Assembly (NCBI RefSeq): GCF_000485595.1 | Contig: NW_014577262.1 | Location: 347,420 to 388,566, forward strand | DNA: 41,147 nt | DNA from: Priapulus caudatus | Taxonomy: Eukaryota > Priapulida > Priapulimorpha > Priapulimorphida > Priapulidae | Direction: 5' to 3' | Shown: in pieces, positions 10,101-18,752 of the stretch | Position numbering within the stretch: position 1 is the first letter of the stretch | Layout: every line of letters starts with the position of its first letter | The notes under the pieces: model-generated | Told to the model about the DNA's origin: nothing | The model's input: only the letters and a program-made list of their open reading frames with translations | Database searches by the model: none | Program-made: the position numbers and the translations under genes

Positions 10101-13100
10101 ATACGGGGCAACTACTACACGTACCTACACACAAGCACGCACGTACGTACGCATGCATGCACGCACGTACACACACAGACACACACAGACACACACACAC
10201 ACACACGCCCACACGCACGCACACACGCACACGCACACACGCACGCACGCACGCACACACGCACGCACGCACGCACGCANNNNNNNNNNNNNNNNNNNNN
10301 NNNNNNNNNNNNNNNNNNNNNNNNNNNNNNNNNNNNNNNNNNNNNNNNNNNNNNNNNNNNNNNNNNNNNNNNNNNNNNNNNNNNNNNNNNNNNNNNNNNN
10401 NNNNNNNNNNNNNNNNNNNNNNNNNNNNNNNNNNNNNNNNNNNNNNNNNNNNNNNNNNNNNNNNNNNNNNNNNNNNNNNNNNNNNNNNNNNNNNNNNNNN
10501 NNNNNNNNNNNNNNNNNNNNNNNNNNNNNNNNNNNNNNNNNNNNNNNNNNNNNNNNNNNNNNNNNNNNNNNNNNNNNNNNNNNNNNNNNNNNNNNNNNNN
10601 NNNNNNNNNNNNNNNNNNNNNNNNNNNNNNNNNNNNNNNNNNNNNNNNNNNNNNNNNNNNNNNNNNNNNNNNNNNNNNNNNNNNNNNNNNNNNNNNNNNN
10701 NNNNNNNNNNNNNNNNNNNNNNNNNNNNNNNNNNNNNNNNNNNNNNNNNNNNNNNNNNNNNNNNNNNNNNNNNNNNNNNNNNNNNNNNNNNNNNNNNNNN
10801 NNNNNNNNNNNNNNNNNNNNNNNNNNNNNNNNNNNNNNNNNNNNNNNNNNNNNNNNNNNNNNNNNNNNNNNNNNNNNNNNNNNNNNNNNNNNNNNNNNNN
10901 NNNNNNNNNNNNNNNNNNNNNNNNNNNNNNNNNNNNNNNNNNNNNNNNNNNNNNNNNNNNNNNNNNNNNNNNNNNNNNNNNNNNNNNNNATCTATTAATA
11001 ATAGATTATCTATCGATTATAATCGATCTAATAATCGATTATATATTAATAATAGGTTATCTATTATTATTCACTCCTGATATTATTAATATATCTTTCA
11101 CCCACGAGAACCACTAGTAAATAAAAACACATTGACTGTGACATCTAGCTTGAGCCGATGAAAGCATTGTACACTTACCGCTTCCTGGACTGACTTCAAG
11201 TTTCTTTGTAGGCATGCCAATGGCAGTTCTGTTTCCTGCCTCTCCGCTTATCTGTTGCCTCGTCTCCTCGACTTGCCCCTGCCCGACATCCTCCAACTTC
11301 TGTGCAAACATCAACAAGGTAATGTGTGAGATACTGGGCCGAATCACCCCCTAGACAGAGTTGGATCAAAAAGGTTGTTCACAAAATATTTGCAAAAATA
11401 CCTCGTGAGATATCAACAGAGCATCACATATGCTCAGGAGTGTATAATATAGATTAAATATGGATCATATGGATCTATATTATACCCTCCTGATATGATG
11501 GCAGGTGAAACAAAATGAGATCGTGGGGAGGTGGAAAGGTTAGAAGCAGGAGGATATATAAGAGATGCAGATGATAACAATAGAGGAACATAAGGAAAAA
11601 TATAACAAGTGGGAGCTAGAGATGGTAAATGGAAATGATTAAGGATGAATACCCGAGTATAAATTGTGATTGAAGATAAAAGAATCTAACAAGCAAATAA
11701 GTAGTTAATGGAGAACGCGGGCAAAAAGACAACGAGGAAATAAACATATGTTGCACGAATGAAGGAACTATATTTAATGGAGTGATCATGAGAATGAAGC
11801 AGGGGGTTGACGTATGTATGTGGGGGGGGGGAGCAGTGGGTAAAACATAAATGTGAGGGAGCCTTGTAAACAATATGTTTATTAACAACAATGATGTTGC
11901 CTGTCACTGCTGAACACCAAACGGGAATCTCACAGTAATGAAACGTCAGTCTCTAACTCAGAGATGGTCTAAAAAATACTGACCGGAGTGTCTACCACAA
12001 TGATATTTATACCTGTAACATTTGTTCGGTGAGGTACCCTGTGGTGGGTCTATAGGGGCCGTAAGTCGCAGTAAAGTCGACCGGGTTCGCTCCATACGCA
12101 GCAAAGCCAACTCCTGTCGGCGTCACCTGTGCCAAAAAATGAGCCAAAGCTTGGATATGTGTAACCGATAATCCAGAATCACTTTACCCAGAATCTGTGC
12201 TGTTCCCACAACCCACAACACCCTGTGTGCTATAGGAAACATATACAATATTGTCATGAGTGTAATAACATAGATTATTATATTATATTCTCTTGTATTC
12301 CTTTATATTACATTATATTCTCTATATTATATATACACTCCTGATATTATCAAAAGCTAATATTACCTAATTATTAATTATATTAGGTATTATTTGCTCT
12401 CGATATTATCAGGAGTAGATGAAGATATTATGTATAGTGAATTTCTGGCTTTGTAGTGAGAATTTTTTTCGGATATAAGTGACATCTCATTCATAAATGC
12501 AGCCTCAGGACAGCAACGGTACGCAGGGCCGACCAAAACTCCACAAGGCTAACATCCCAGCCCTCAAACTAATCCTAAAACACTAGCATGTGGTGCCTGC
12601 TTCAGCCGCGTTGGAACACGTCCAGGACCATACACCCACCTTCGCCCTTCACAGAGGGCAAATCCTCGCGCAACCATGTGGCCCCGATTCCCGCACACAT
12701 TTTCCTGCCACCCACGCACATGCTCTGACCCAAGTGTGCTTGCCCTAAATCAATACCCCTTGGACACGCAACCGCGTTATTTTTGCCGCTGTAAAATATG
12801 CAGTGCGACGCGCAAATAGCCTTCCTCTATTCTTATTAGAGGCAAATCGCACACTTCCTAATATAAAGAGCCCAGACACGATCGATGTTTCGAGAGTACT
12901 TTGTTCGTATGCAACAACGTGAATCTTGTTTATATATGTAATCTCTTAATTGTTGCATGCGTATACCAGCCCTTGAACAAAGTAAAAGAGCGAAACACAA
13001 CATAAACGTGAGAGTTGAGTAGCAGAACACTCCACAAGATTCCGAAACAAATTCTATTCAAACAGGTGAACGTGAAGTTCTCTTCAGAAGCAACCACAGC

Positions 13101-16100
13101 ACCTCGCACGTTTAATGCGAGGGACTCGAAAGCCTTCGTTAATCCCCGAATTTATTTCCAAACATTCGATCTTTTTGTACAAAGATAGTGACATGTTGGA
13201 TTGATAAGCTCACCACCATCCAACTATACAGAGTTATTGAACGGGTTTCAATACGGGACTGCCGCGTTTGACAACCCCACATAACCAGAGACAAGATTAC
13301 ATAATTTGTGAGGGTTGTACAATCAGGTCACTGCCTCCGCTTTCTCACATATCCTCTCTAACAGATTCGCAAGAAAAAGGTTTCGGGAATTTAAAGACCT
13401 ACCGACCTTATTTCAATGTAACCGGAAACATACCTATGGTTTCGTTGGGCTTAAATGAGACGGAATGGAGAAGGTAGACTAACATTAGGCATACAGTCAG
13501 CTCCATAGCATGTCCGTGACTCCGTATGTGCGAAAATCATACCAGATGAGATTCTGTGTGTAACATGTGGCACACCGATGTTTAGAGCATATGTTTCCCC
13601 GGTCATTTTATGTGGGACGCCAACGCATATGGATCGATGAACTTCCTATTCTAAACTAGTAAACCGTTTCAAGTGCCTGTAGGCCAAGCCCTAATCGGAC
13701 ACGGTATACATTACACTACATGCGTACATGTGTATTTATACACACGCGGGCGCACGCGCGCACGCACGCACGCACGCACGCACGCACACGCACACGCACA
13801 CGCACACGCACACGCACACATATATCTATATTGTTTCCCCATCAATTTACAACACCTATCATAGACATAAACACTTTTTAACACATTTTTGTTTTGTACT
13901 AGTGTTTGATGATCGCCCAGCACACGTAAACCTCATTGCCCATTCATCGATCCCTCCGCGCAATTACTGGAGAAAAAAACATTGGATGGCTCAAGTACTC
14001 ACGATGCATTCCTTGTGGGAATAAAAAAATATGAGCGCATATTTAGGGCACGCGTTCACCAGGAGTTCACAGCGATAGGTAATGTACCCAATTCACAAGA
14101 CTCGCGTACAAATGACTTTGAGCAAACAGCAGCAGCAACAGATTTCAGAATTTAGTAACAGGGTTATAATAATGGCCCACAATCCCATAACTCTATATCT
14201 CTAAACTAATCTGATATATACTGCATGGCATCAACATCTTTGAAAACCCATAGCCTTATGAAAAGAGACACATTAACACCTAACATGTATTTAATAATTA
14301 AGGGGTTTTCAAGGATTAGGTAGATGGAATGTCTTCAGAGATTCCGAAATTAAGCTGAAGTATGTTGCCGATTCCTAAACTTTCATATTAACTCATGAAC
14401 AATGGGACGTGAGGCTTATGGATCTGGTACAATCAGGAGTTTCATAATATATAGACATTATCTATATTATAACACTTCTGATACATTGCCTATCATCATG
14501 AACTTCCTGTGAACGTTTGCCCTAAATATGCTCTCAGGAAAAAACTAAGAGAAAGCTCTTCCAAGGTGAAATACAACTAAAAAAAAAGAGTTGATGATAA
14601 GGGCAGTGTAGTCACTGATGGTGACCTAGTCAGGATATCCCCAGCTCGTGTGAAGGGGGGGGGGTAACGCAGCAAGATCAAGATTACACCCCTAAACGCG
14701 ACAACAATTTATATGTGTTATGCAAGCTACACGTATGAACATATGCTTTTTATTTTATCGGGGGTGAACGACGACAAATAAATTGTCATTATTCAATAAA
14801 TTGTCATTCTTCAAATAATTTGTCATTATTCACCCCTGATTTTATTGCTTCGCACCTTCCCTGATCCAAATACGGGTGAAAGAAGTGCGTTAAAAAGCGT
14901 TACTTACCTGTGAAATAGATGGCTGACCACTTGGCTGAGGTGGCAATCCAAATATGTTCACTTGCGTGCCATTGTAATTAACTGGATTGATGGGACCCTC
15001 TATCTTGGAACCTGAGTCAGGAAGTTAATCCAAGATTAAATCATATATGCATGCTAGTACAATATTGTTCGTATTGCGTATTATATATTCGATAATTGTT
15101 GTACATTCAGACGTGTATTAAAACTCTTGGGGTGAATTTCTGTTATAACTATTTGCATTTGACTCTAATAATACATTACACACCTGGAAATGGCTTGCTC
15201 CACGCATCCTTCACTTTGCTTCTCACCGGTGTTCGAGCCTATAACAATAACCAAAGTTATTAGTGCATCACATTCACAATAACACGAACAAATTTACAAG
15301 CTACTTCAATGAGAAAGTACGTAGAGAGGGAGAGTCTTTTTGACAAAATCGTCAATGATGAAAATGACCATCTGTAATCTACAGATGTATCATACTACAT
15401 TTTAGGAAAGGTTTTAATTTTGTAATACAAGCCACATGCACGCATGCGTTTACGCAACTGCATGACTGACTGAGCACACACACATACACCTCAAGCTGCC
15501 TGAACACATGCATAAATGCATCAAACTCATTTATGTGATGAGCAATAGTAGACTTTAGTAGTAAAATGACCTTGGTATATTTACTATTACAAACTAAACT
15601 ACTTATTAGTAAGTAAAATCGTTAGTTTCAGAATACGAGATTACTGTGCTAGCCTAGTTTCTACACTCAATGACACAACAACTCACCTTGCTGTATTCAG
15701 TGGCATATGGATTGTTTGACTTCACACTCTCTACTCCCTCATCCATCCAGAAGTCATTGATGTCATCGTAACCTCCATCAGTCACCTCCTCCACAACGAA
15801 CGTCTTATCCACAACCTGACTCTCGTGTAGCCCATCTCTGCAGCAGAAATATACACGAATAAATACGTAATACAGGTTTATATCATGACATTGGAGAAGA
15901 TAGATTTCGAGGGAAATAAACGCGACAATATAAAAAGAAGTTAAGAACCCTTCACTACAGTTCGAAACCTTCGCTACAAATACATTACTGGCAAAACTGG
16001 CAAGAACAAAAACCAGTTATATTTTTTTCTAAAAAATGCATGTTTAATTTACACCCATTAAGGGCACCTTACCTCGACACAGCAATTGCTTTGACATCTC

Positions 16101-16635
16101 TCTTGCCTGGTCTGAGTGTAAATGGCCCCACATACTTATGCGTCACCTCTTTGCCTCCTATCCTCAGCTGGAATGGATTTGGTTTTGGTCCATCGACAGT
16201 GAAGTACAGCTTTGCATGAGGAGACTCTGACGATAAAAGGTCATGCATTCATTACACAACCGACTGACTATTACTTTCTCATTACATTTTCTTAGCAACT
16301 TTAAAAAATTGTATAGGCTACCTGTAACTTAAGTGATGATATAATGGATTAAACGCAAACATGAATCAGCATCTATTTGTACCAAATATCTATGACAAAT
16401 TGTTGTAATTGTTTTATTAGTATGCATTATTGCACGCACAACCAATAACGCGTGGGTAACACACGCAGGTTATACTGCACATGTCAGAAATACTAGTAAT
16501 ACCTGTCCTCAGTTCAACATACACACTGGTGTCAATCTTTGTTCTAGGCAAACCAAGGTGTGGGTTTCGCAATGGCATTATCGTTGGTGCTGCTATAGCA
16601 CCAGCAGCCACGTTAGTATACATGCTTACATGCAT
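4556..16635 (-). CDS. DZANK1-like / annexin chimeric protein, 19 exons, 3' end incomplete
   Basis: Exons in order of translation: 16503-16635, 16073-16226, 15687-15837, 15184-15238, 14908-15011, 12013-12126, 11179-11299, 9598-9701, 9185-9251, 8778-9001, 8498-8582, 8130-8224, 7796-7909, 7292-7382, 6955-7091, 6482-6671, 5810-6070, 5125-5382, 4556-4764. All introns are GT-AG and the phases agree across every junction, giving 2667 nt or 889 codons with no stop. Domains by residue: chitobiase C-terminal-like fold about 10-125; cysteine-free linker to about 270; DZANK1-type conserved block about 270-334; Lys/Glu/Gln-rich linker 335-409; annexin core 1 410-725; linker to about 805; annexin core 2 repeat 1 to 889. 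An in-frame TAG nine bases upstream of the ATG supports the start; a second ATG lies 12 bases further in. Annexin cores bind acidic membranes in a Ca2+-dependent way, so a membrane-recruited scaffold is a reasonable inference. The N gap lies in intron 7, but residues on either side of it match one continuous DZANK1 block, which argues for one gene. Confidence 0.8.
5125..5382 (-). CDS. Exon 18: inter-core linker and entry to annexin core 2
   Basis: About 60 residues of acidic or polar linker (KPEEKKEEVTQGHASG, ENEYWDEPAVQVSGTVK), then GFSPETDAEVLQKAMKGLG, which opens a second annexin core. The phase 1 donor CTAG|GTGAGA sits at the same place in GLG as in exon 11. The layout resembles annexin A6, where a linker joins two four-repeat cores. 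Confidence 0.88.
5810..6070 (-). CDS. Exon 17: annexin core 1, repeat 4 and start of inter-core linker
   Basis: Encodes SKPDYFSRRLHTAMKGAGTD, RIVVSRCEIDM and REDTSGDYRKLLLLLLGE. It is a canonical repeat 4 with an intact KGAGTD...EDTSGD Ca2+ site. Most annexins end here. This one instead has a phase 1 donor (ATAG|GTGCGC) and runs on into exon 18; without splicing a TAG follows 8 codons later. Confidence 0.9.
6092..6465. repeat. 32-base minisatellite in the intron after exon 16
   Basis: About 11-12 copies of a unit beginning AATGGTCATTCCTCA and ending TAAGAAC, 5-25% diverged between copies. Confidence 0.88.
6482..6671 (-). CDS. Exon 16: annexin core 1, repeat 3
   Basis: Encodes ALYEAGKLKWGTEESKFNAI, SRSPAQLRATFDEYQK and DDIKSEMSGDLRTAMLAI. 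The GTEE turn is preceded by KW rather than KG, as is usual for repeat 3. The intron downstream carries the 32-base minisatellite. Confidence 0.93.
6868..6917. repeat. AT/TATA microsatellite in intron
   Basis: Runs of TATATA and TAAA between exons 15 and 16. Confidence 0.8.
6955..7091 (-). CDS. Exon 15: annexin core 1, repeat 2 second half
   Basis: Encodes LYNKDLEKDIISDTSGHFKH then VLVSLVQGNRDEG, the repeat 2 consensus with D-T-S-G as the distal Ca2+ ligand region. It joins exon 14 by a split Leu codon. Confidence 0.93.
7109..7140. repeat. (AAT)n microsatellite in intron
   Basis: About ten AAT units just upstream of exon 15 in transcript order. Confidence 0.85.
7292..7382 (-). CDS. Exon 14: annexin core 1, repeat 2 first half
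   Basis: Encodes GLGTDEATLIEIFCTRTNKE then INDIKHSYRT. GTDEATLIEI and CTRTN are textbook annexin repeat 2. The donor is ACAT|GTAAAT (phase 1). Confidence 0.93.
7796..7909 (-). CDS. Exon 13: annexin core 1, end of repeat 1
   Basis: Encodes SLVKDLDGELSGNLHVTVLA and then DYDASLLHKALQ. This is the KDLxxELSGNL signature of annexin repeat 1. The acidic residue in GELSG would complete the Ca2+ site. Confidence 0.9.
8130..8224 (-). CDS. Exon 12: annexin core 1, repeat 1 helices A-C
   Basis: Encodes GTNEDTVIQVMGTRSNAQRQ and then a helix ending KTMFGK. It completes the type II Ca2+ loop KGLGTNE begun in exon 11. Confidence 0.9.
8498..8582 (-). CDS. Exon 11: annexin core 1, start of repeat 1
   Basis: Encodes TLRPWREFDAENDSEAMRNA then LKGLG, the standard annexin entry (hydrophobic, then F[DN]xxxDAExLRxAMKGLG). 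The phase 1 donor lies inside the GLG turn, a common annexin intron position. Confidence 0.88.
8778..9001 (-). CDS. Exon 10: charged linker between the DZANK1 part and the annexin core
   Basis: Encodes about 75 residues that are Lys/Glu/Gln/Asn-rich and low in hydrophobics, including TEQEKTEKEKEPVKPEQNEK. It is probably flexible or partly helical. Annexins usually carry a variable N-terminal tail at this position. Phase 1 in and phase 0 out fit both neighbours. Confidence 0.75.
9185..9251 (-). CDS. Exon 9: DZANK1-type conserved block, second half
   Basis: Encodes IVSASLEEDEDVYHLLVTLT, matching the LISATVHEDG strand of DZANK1. The donor used here (GAAG|GTGAAC, phase 1) is the one that keeps frame with exon 10. 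Reading through to a second donor (GAG|GTAAAG, 92 bases further, near 9092) stays open but would break the frame with exon 10. Confidence 0.75.
9338..9440. repeat. CA/CG-rich microsatellite in intron
   Basis: Alternating GCACGCACAC and ACACGCATAC units between exons 8 and 9. Confidence 0.8.
9598..9701 (-). CDS. Exon 8: DZANK1-type conserved block, first half
   Basis: Encodes GKWTEQLGHIYLSL followed by MEYASDAEAFRQEIG and QPKLGE. From memory, the DZANK1 equivalent has GYWRRQLDHI, then YAxxxxEFRxLI, then PRMGK, which is good agreement in order and spacing. In DZANK1 this block sits between the zinc ribbons and the ankyrin repeats. Its function is not known to me. Confidence 0.78.
9827..10088. 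mobile_element. Non-autonomous inverted-repeat element (MITE), PIF/Harbinger-like
   Basis: The ends are inverted: AGGCCGCCGCACACCAGCCG at the left and its reverse complement at the right, continuing inward through ATGAAGC/GCTTCAT repeats. The element is flanked by a 3-base TTA duplication (9824-9826 and 10089-10091). TWA duplications are typical of PIF/Harbinger. Length is 262 bases with no open frame. Inside are four copies of CGGCTCATC. It sits in intron 7 of the DZANK1-annexin gene. Confidence 0.75.
10118..10279. repeat. CACG/CACA microsatellite running into the assembly gap
   Basis: Long ACGC/ACAC tract that ends in the N run. The repeat probably caused the gap. Confidence 0.85.
10280..10989. 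other. Assembly gap of 710 N
   Basis: Unknown sequence inside intron 7, between exon 7 (11179-11299) and exon 8 (9598-9701). Coding residues on either side read as one continuous DZANK1 segment, so a missing exon is possible but not required. Confidence 0.99.
11179..11299 (-). CDS. Exon 7: linker leading into the DZANK1 conserved block
   Basis: Encodes about 40 residues (Glu/Gln-rich, then KKLEVSPGSG) and ends in phase 1. The ending aligns with the SPGxG that precedes a Trp in DZANK1, and exon 8 supplies that Trp. The exon lies just on the far side of the assembly gap from exon 8. Confidence 0.75.
11435..11496. repeat. Short palindromic element with CAGGAGTGTATAATATAGA arms
   Basis: The left arm CAGGAGTGTATAATATAGA is matched by TCTATATTATAC..TCCTG on the right, with a small self-complementary centre (GGATCATATGGATC). 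Similar ATCAGGAGT/ACTCCTGAT arms recur near 12330-12415 and 14431-14483. Confidence 0.65.
12013..12126 (-). CDS. Exon 6: Gly/Tyr/Thr-rich linker
   Basis: Encodes 38 residues ending in GYLTEQMLQ, with phase 0 at both ends. It is rich in Gly, Ala, Tyr and Thr and probably disordered. A 2.8-kb intron separates it from exon 5. I searched that intron on the minus strand for a Cys-x2-Cys zinc-ribbon exon and saw none. Confidence 0.72.
13741..13817. repeat. (CACG)n/(CACACG)n microsatellite
   Basis: A GCACGCAC tract turning into CACACG repeats in intron 5. Open frames through it on both strands are artefacts. Confidence 0.9.
14431..14483. repeat. Second short palindromic element of the ATCAGGAGT family
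   Basis: Starts ATCAGGAGTTTCATAATATA and ends TATATTATAACACTTCTGAT. It is a near-perfect hairpin of about 53 bases in intron 5. Confidence 0.6.
14908..15011 (-). CDS. Exon 5: Pro/Gly/Asn-rich linker
   Basis: Encodes 35 residues containing INPVNYNGTQVNIFGLPPQP. It has no cysteines, although DZANK1 carries its zinc ribbons downstream of this point. The acceptor GACTCAG and donor CAG|GTAAGT are near-consensus. Confidence 0.75.
15184..15238 (-). CDS. Exon 4: short basic linker exon
   Basis: A 55-base exon encoding ARTPVRSKVKDAWSKPFP. It is joined by phase 0 and phase 1 junctions. No domain is recognised. Its position corresponds to the Lys-rich stretch after the chitobiase-like domain in DZANK1. 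Confidence 0.75.
15687..15837 (-). CDS. Exon 3: end of chitobiase-like domain and acidic tail
   Basis: Residues 97-146. RDGLHESQVVDKTFVVEEV completes the domain: a Ser/Arg-Asp-Gly turn followed by the last strand, as in DZANK1 (VTKxFxV). Then comes an acidic segment with DDINDFWMDEGVESVK. The exon ends in phase 0. Confidence 0.85.
16073..16226 (-). CDS. Exon 2: core of chitobiase/beta-hexosaminidase C-terminal-like domain
   Basis: Encodes residues 45-96. The motif KLYFTVDGPKP is the classic strand signature of this family (YYTLDGSxP), followed by YVGPFTLRPGKRDVKAIAVS, which matches the family's PhxLxxGxhxVKAIAVS strand. In DZANK1 the same domain opens the protein. The acceptor TCGTCAG and donor GAG|GTAAGG are good. 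Confidence 0.88.
16503..16635 (-). CDS. Exon 1: start codon and N-terminus of chitobiase C-terminal-like domain
   Basis: Encodes residues 1-44, including AAGAIAAPTIMPLRNPH and DTSVYVELRT. From memory, DZANK1 starts with a very similar layout: a short Ala/Gly start, then PxIxPLR, then a strand ending in a short LE-type motif. The upstream acceptor TTTTCAG (near 16656) implies a non-coding 5' exon. The donor CAG|GTATTA leaves phase 1. Confidence 0.8.
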
Positions 16636-16844
16636 CAAGCACTATAACCTGAAAACAGTCATTACAGAAATAACTAGTATTTAATGATTAATGCATTAAA
16701 ATGAGTGTCATTGTTACTCACGAATGATATCTACAACAGATGACACTAGCAAATTGCCAGAGTAGCAATCTAGTTACAGATCTGTATGATCATGCTACTT
16801 AAAGGAGAGGTGTGTCTGGCATCACACTACTAAAAAAATTGCTG

Positions 16845-16943
16845 TGCTTTCTAACCTGTGCCGTGATTTAATCCAATTTCTACCAATCAAATCTCCCCCT
16901 TCTACAGCAGGCAGCGTCAAGAAACTTGTTCCTTGTCTTTCTC
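16845..16943 (-). other. Possible non-coding 5' exon of the DZANK1-annexin gene
   Basis: On the minus strand a T-rich tract and CATGCAG acceptor precede about 95 bases that end at CACAG|GTTAGA. The next acceptor (near 16656) leads to exon 1, whose frame is closed by a TAG before the ATG, so this exon would be untranslated. Evidence is limited to splice-site shape. Confidence 0.3.
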
Positions 16944-17644
16944 CTGCATGGAAAACAAAAAAGAACCCATTCAACAATACATGAATTAGCATGCTGTTGG
17001 GAGCTGTATGTTTTTCCATCCGTCATGCATACACGTTGTCACCTACCTATTGTTATATATATCCATAACAACAATTTCATACATTAACACCCCGACATGT
17101 TACTTTGCTCATTAGAATCGGAATGACTCATCTTGTATGTAAATGTATATGAAATTATACGAGAGCTTAGATGCTGTCTTAGAAGATGAGTTCTCCTGTT
17201 AATTCAATGGTTAATCTGTTATTAACACTGATGCACAGCACCACTATATAGTCTGCAGTAGATGCCAACTTGATCGAGTTTCATGAAAAACCCACATACT
17301 TTAGAAAATTCTGTGAGAATGAATTTATTTTCCGAGTTTAGTGGTCATAATGGCAGCAAAGCAAAGGGACAGCGTGCACCAGTAGAGCTATGGTCATAAT
17401 TTGATCTGCATGTGCGACTTTTCATAAACTGAGCTTCTATAACCTGGAATGCTTTAAATCAATAAACATGATATAATATACCGGTATATATATTAATAGA
17501 AATAATAAATTAGCTAATATAATCGTTACCTACCCTTTGCTTTTCTATTAATGATCCGGGTAGGTTTTTATATACACAATTTCGGAATTCGTTACGTTAT
17601 TGTTATGTTATTCGGCAGGCGTTTGAAAAGAGCGGGCCACCACC

Positions 17645-17755
17645 ATGGCTAACACAGCACTGTCACTGAGATGGCCTGATCGCCGGCTTGTTCAAGTCGG
17701 CATAGTTGTTCAAATGAAGTGTGCTGGTTTGGCCGTGCAGTCTATCGCTGTGTGA
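17645..17755 (+). other. Short open frame with ideal Kozak context
   Basis: CCACCATGG starts a 36-codon frame (MANTALSLRWPDRRLVQVGI...) on the plus strand, about 1 kb upstream of the minus-strand gene and divergent from it. No family is recognised. It may be a first exon or chance. Confidence 0.25.
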
Positions 17756-18618
17756 TATTATACGCATATGCTGATGTGCACGGTACCAAGAATGGCCGCT
17801 CTAATGACGATGATGACGATCAGATGATGAAAGTTTACGCTTTTCGTCTTGAATCCCGAAAACCGTGCAAGCGTCGGGAGATAAAGCCAGTTAACACGAA
17901 AAGACCAGTCCGGACGGTTAATGCTCCTCATCGACATCATCGTTGCGACTTAATTGTAACTAGCAGTTGCCAGTTGATCACAAACGGACGATGTATGTAC
18001 TTGCTGTAGCTGAGTCAGTGAGTGTAGCTGTAGACTGTGGAGTGTACAGCTAGGTCGATACGTCGATAACCGTAAGTCGTACCAATAGTCAATACTGGCA
18101 ATAGGCAATATATCACGTTACAACCGATGCGATGTCGATGGCCCTATGCTACCACACTGCACAGTTACCGGTACCTGTATCCACGGACGCTCGTACATCG
18201 TTGATGCACGAGCTCTGCTGCCCGACTATATATCACACGATCCGCGCAAAAAAACAGCACGTTTCGATCGCACAGATAACGTCATGGTCTCTAGGGGCCT
18301 ACTGTAAACAAACATCAGCAAAGCCACGATTCGCGGACTACGATCCTGTAACTGTCACGCCATAGCAAGCTTCGCCAGTTTCCTTGCCATGCACGCCATC
18401 TAGCCTTTTATTTAATAACGAATTCGAATGTGAGACGAAGAAAGGATATAATATATACATAATATATCAAGAGCTAATAGTAATAGTAATAATTATAATA
18501 TTACCACTACCAGTACAGCGTCACGTGTAATAAACGAAGCGACATCATCGATCGCCACAATCTCATCACAGAGATGAAAATTGCTCTCTTGTTTGTTGTG
18601 GCGGCGCAATCTAATATC

Positions 18619-18649
18619 AAAGATCATATACAATGTATATGATCTTTGC
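18619..18649. repeat. Near-perfect hairpin, 15-base arms
   Basis: CAAAGATCATATACA and TGTATATGATCTTTG are separated by a single base. Confidence 0.75.
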
Positions 18650-18696
18650 TAATATGAGCCGATAGTCACGTGATCTCTGTGGTGAGAATGGGAAGA

Positions 18697-18752
18697 ATCC
18701 ATAGATATGATATAACAACATAATATATATGTTGTTATATGATATCTATGGA
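18697..18752. repeat. Second hairpin, 24-base arms with one mismatch
   Basis: An arm beginning CCATAGATATGATATAACAA is matched by its inverse ending GATATCTATGG, with a short AT loop. It lies about 50 bases from the previous hairpin. Confidence 0.75.

Noticed and set aside
10077-11117. Long open frames of 280-346 codons on plus
   Set aside because: They are mostly N residues plus translated CACG repeat.
12500-12780. Possible zinc-ribbon exon in intron 5
   Set aside because: The CGACFS-like text is on the plus strand, with no Cys-x2-Cys pairs on the coding strand.
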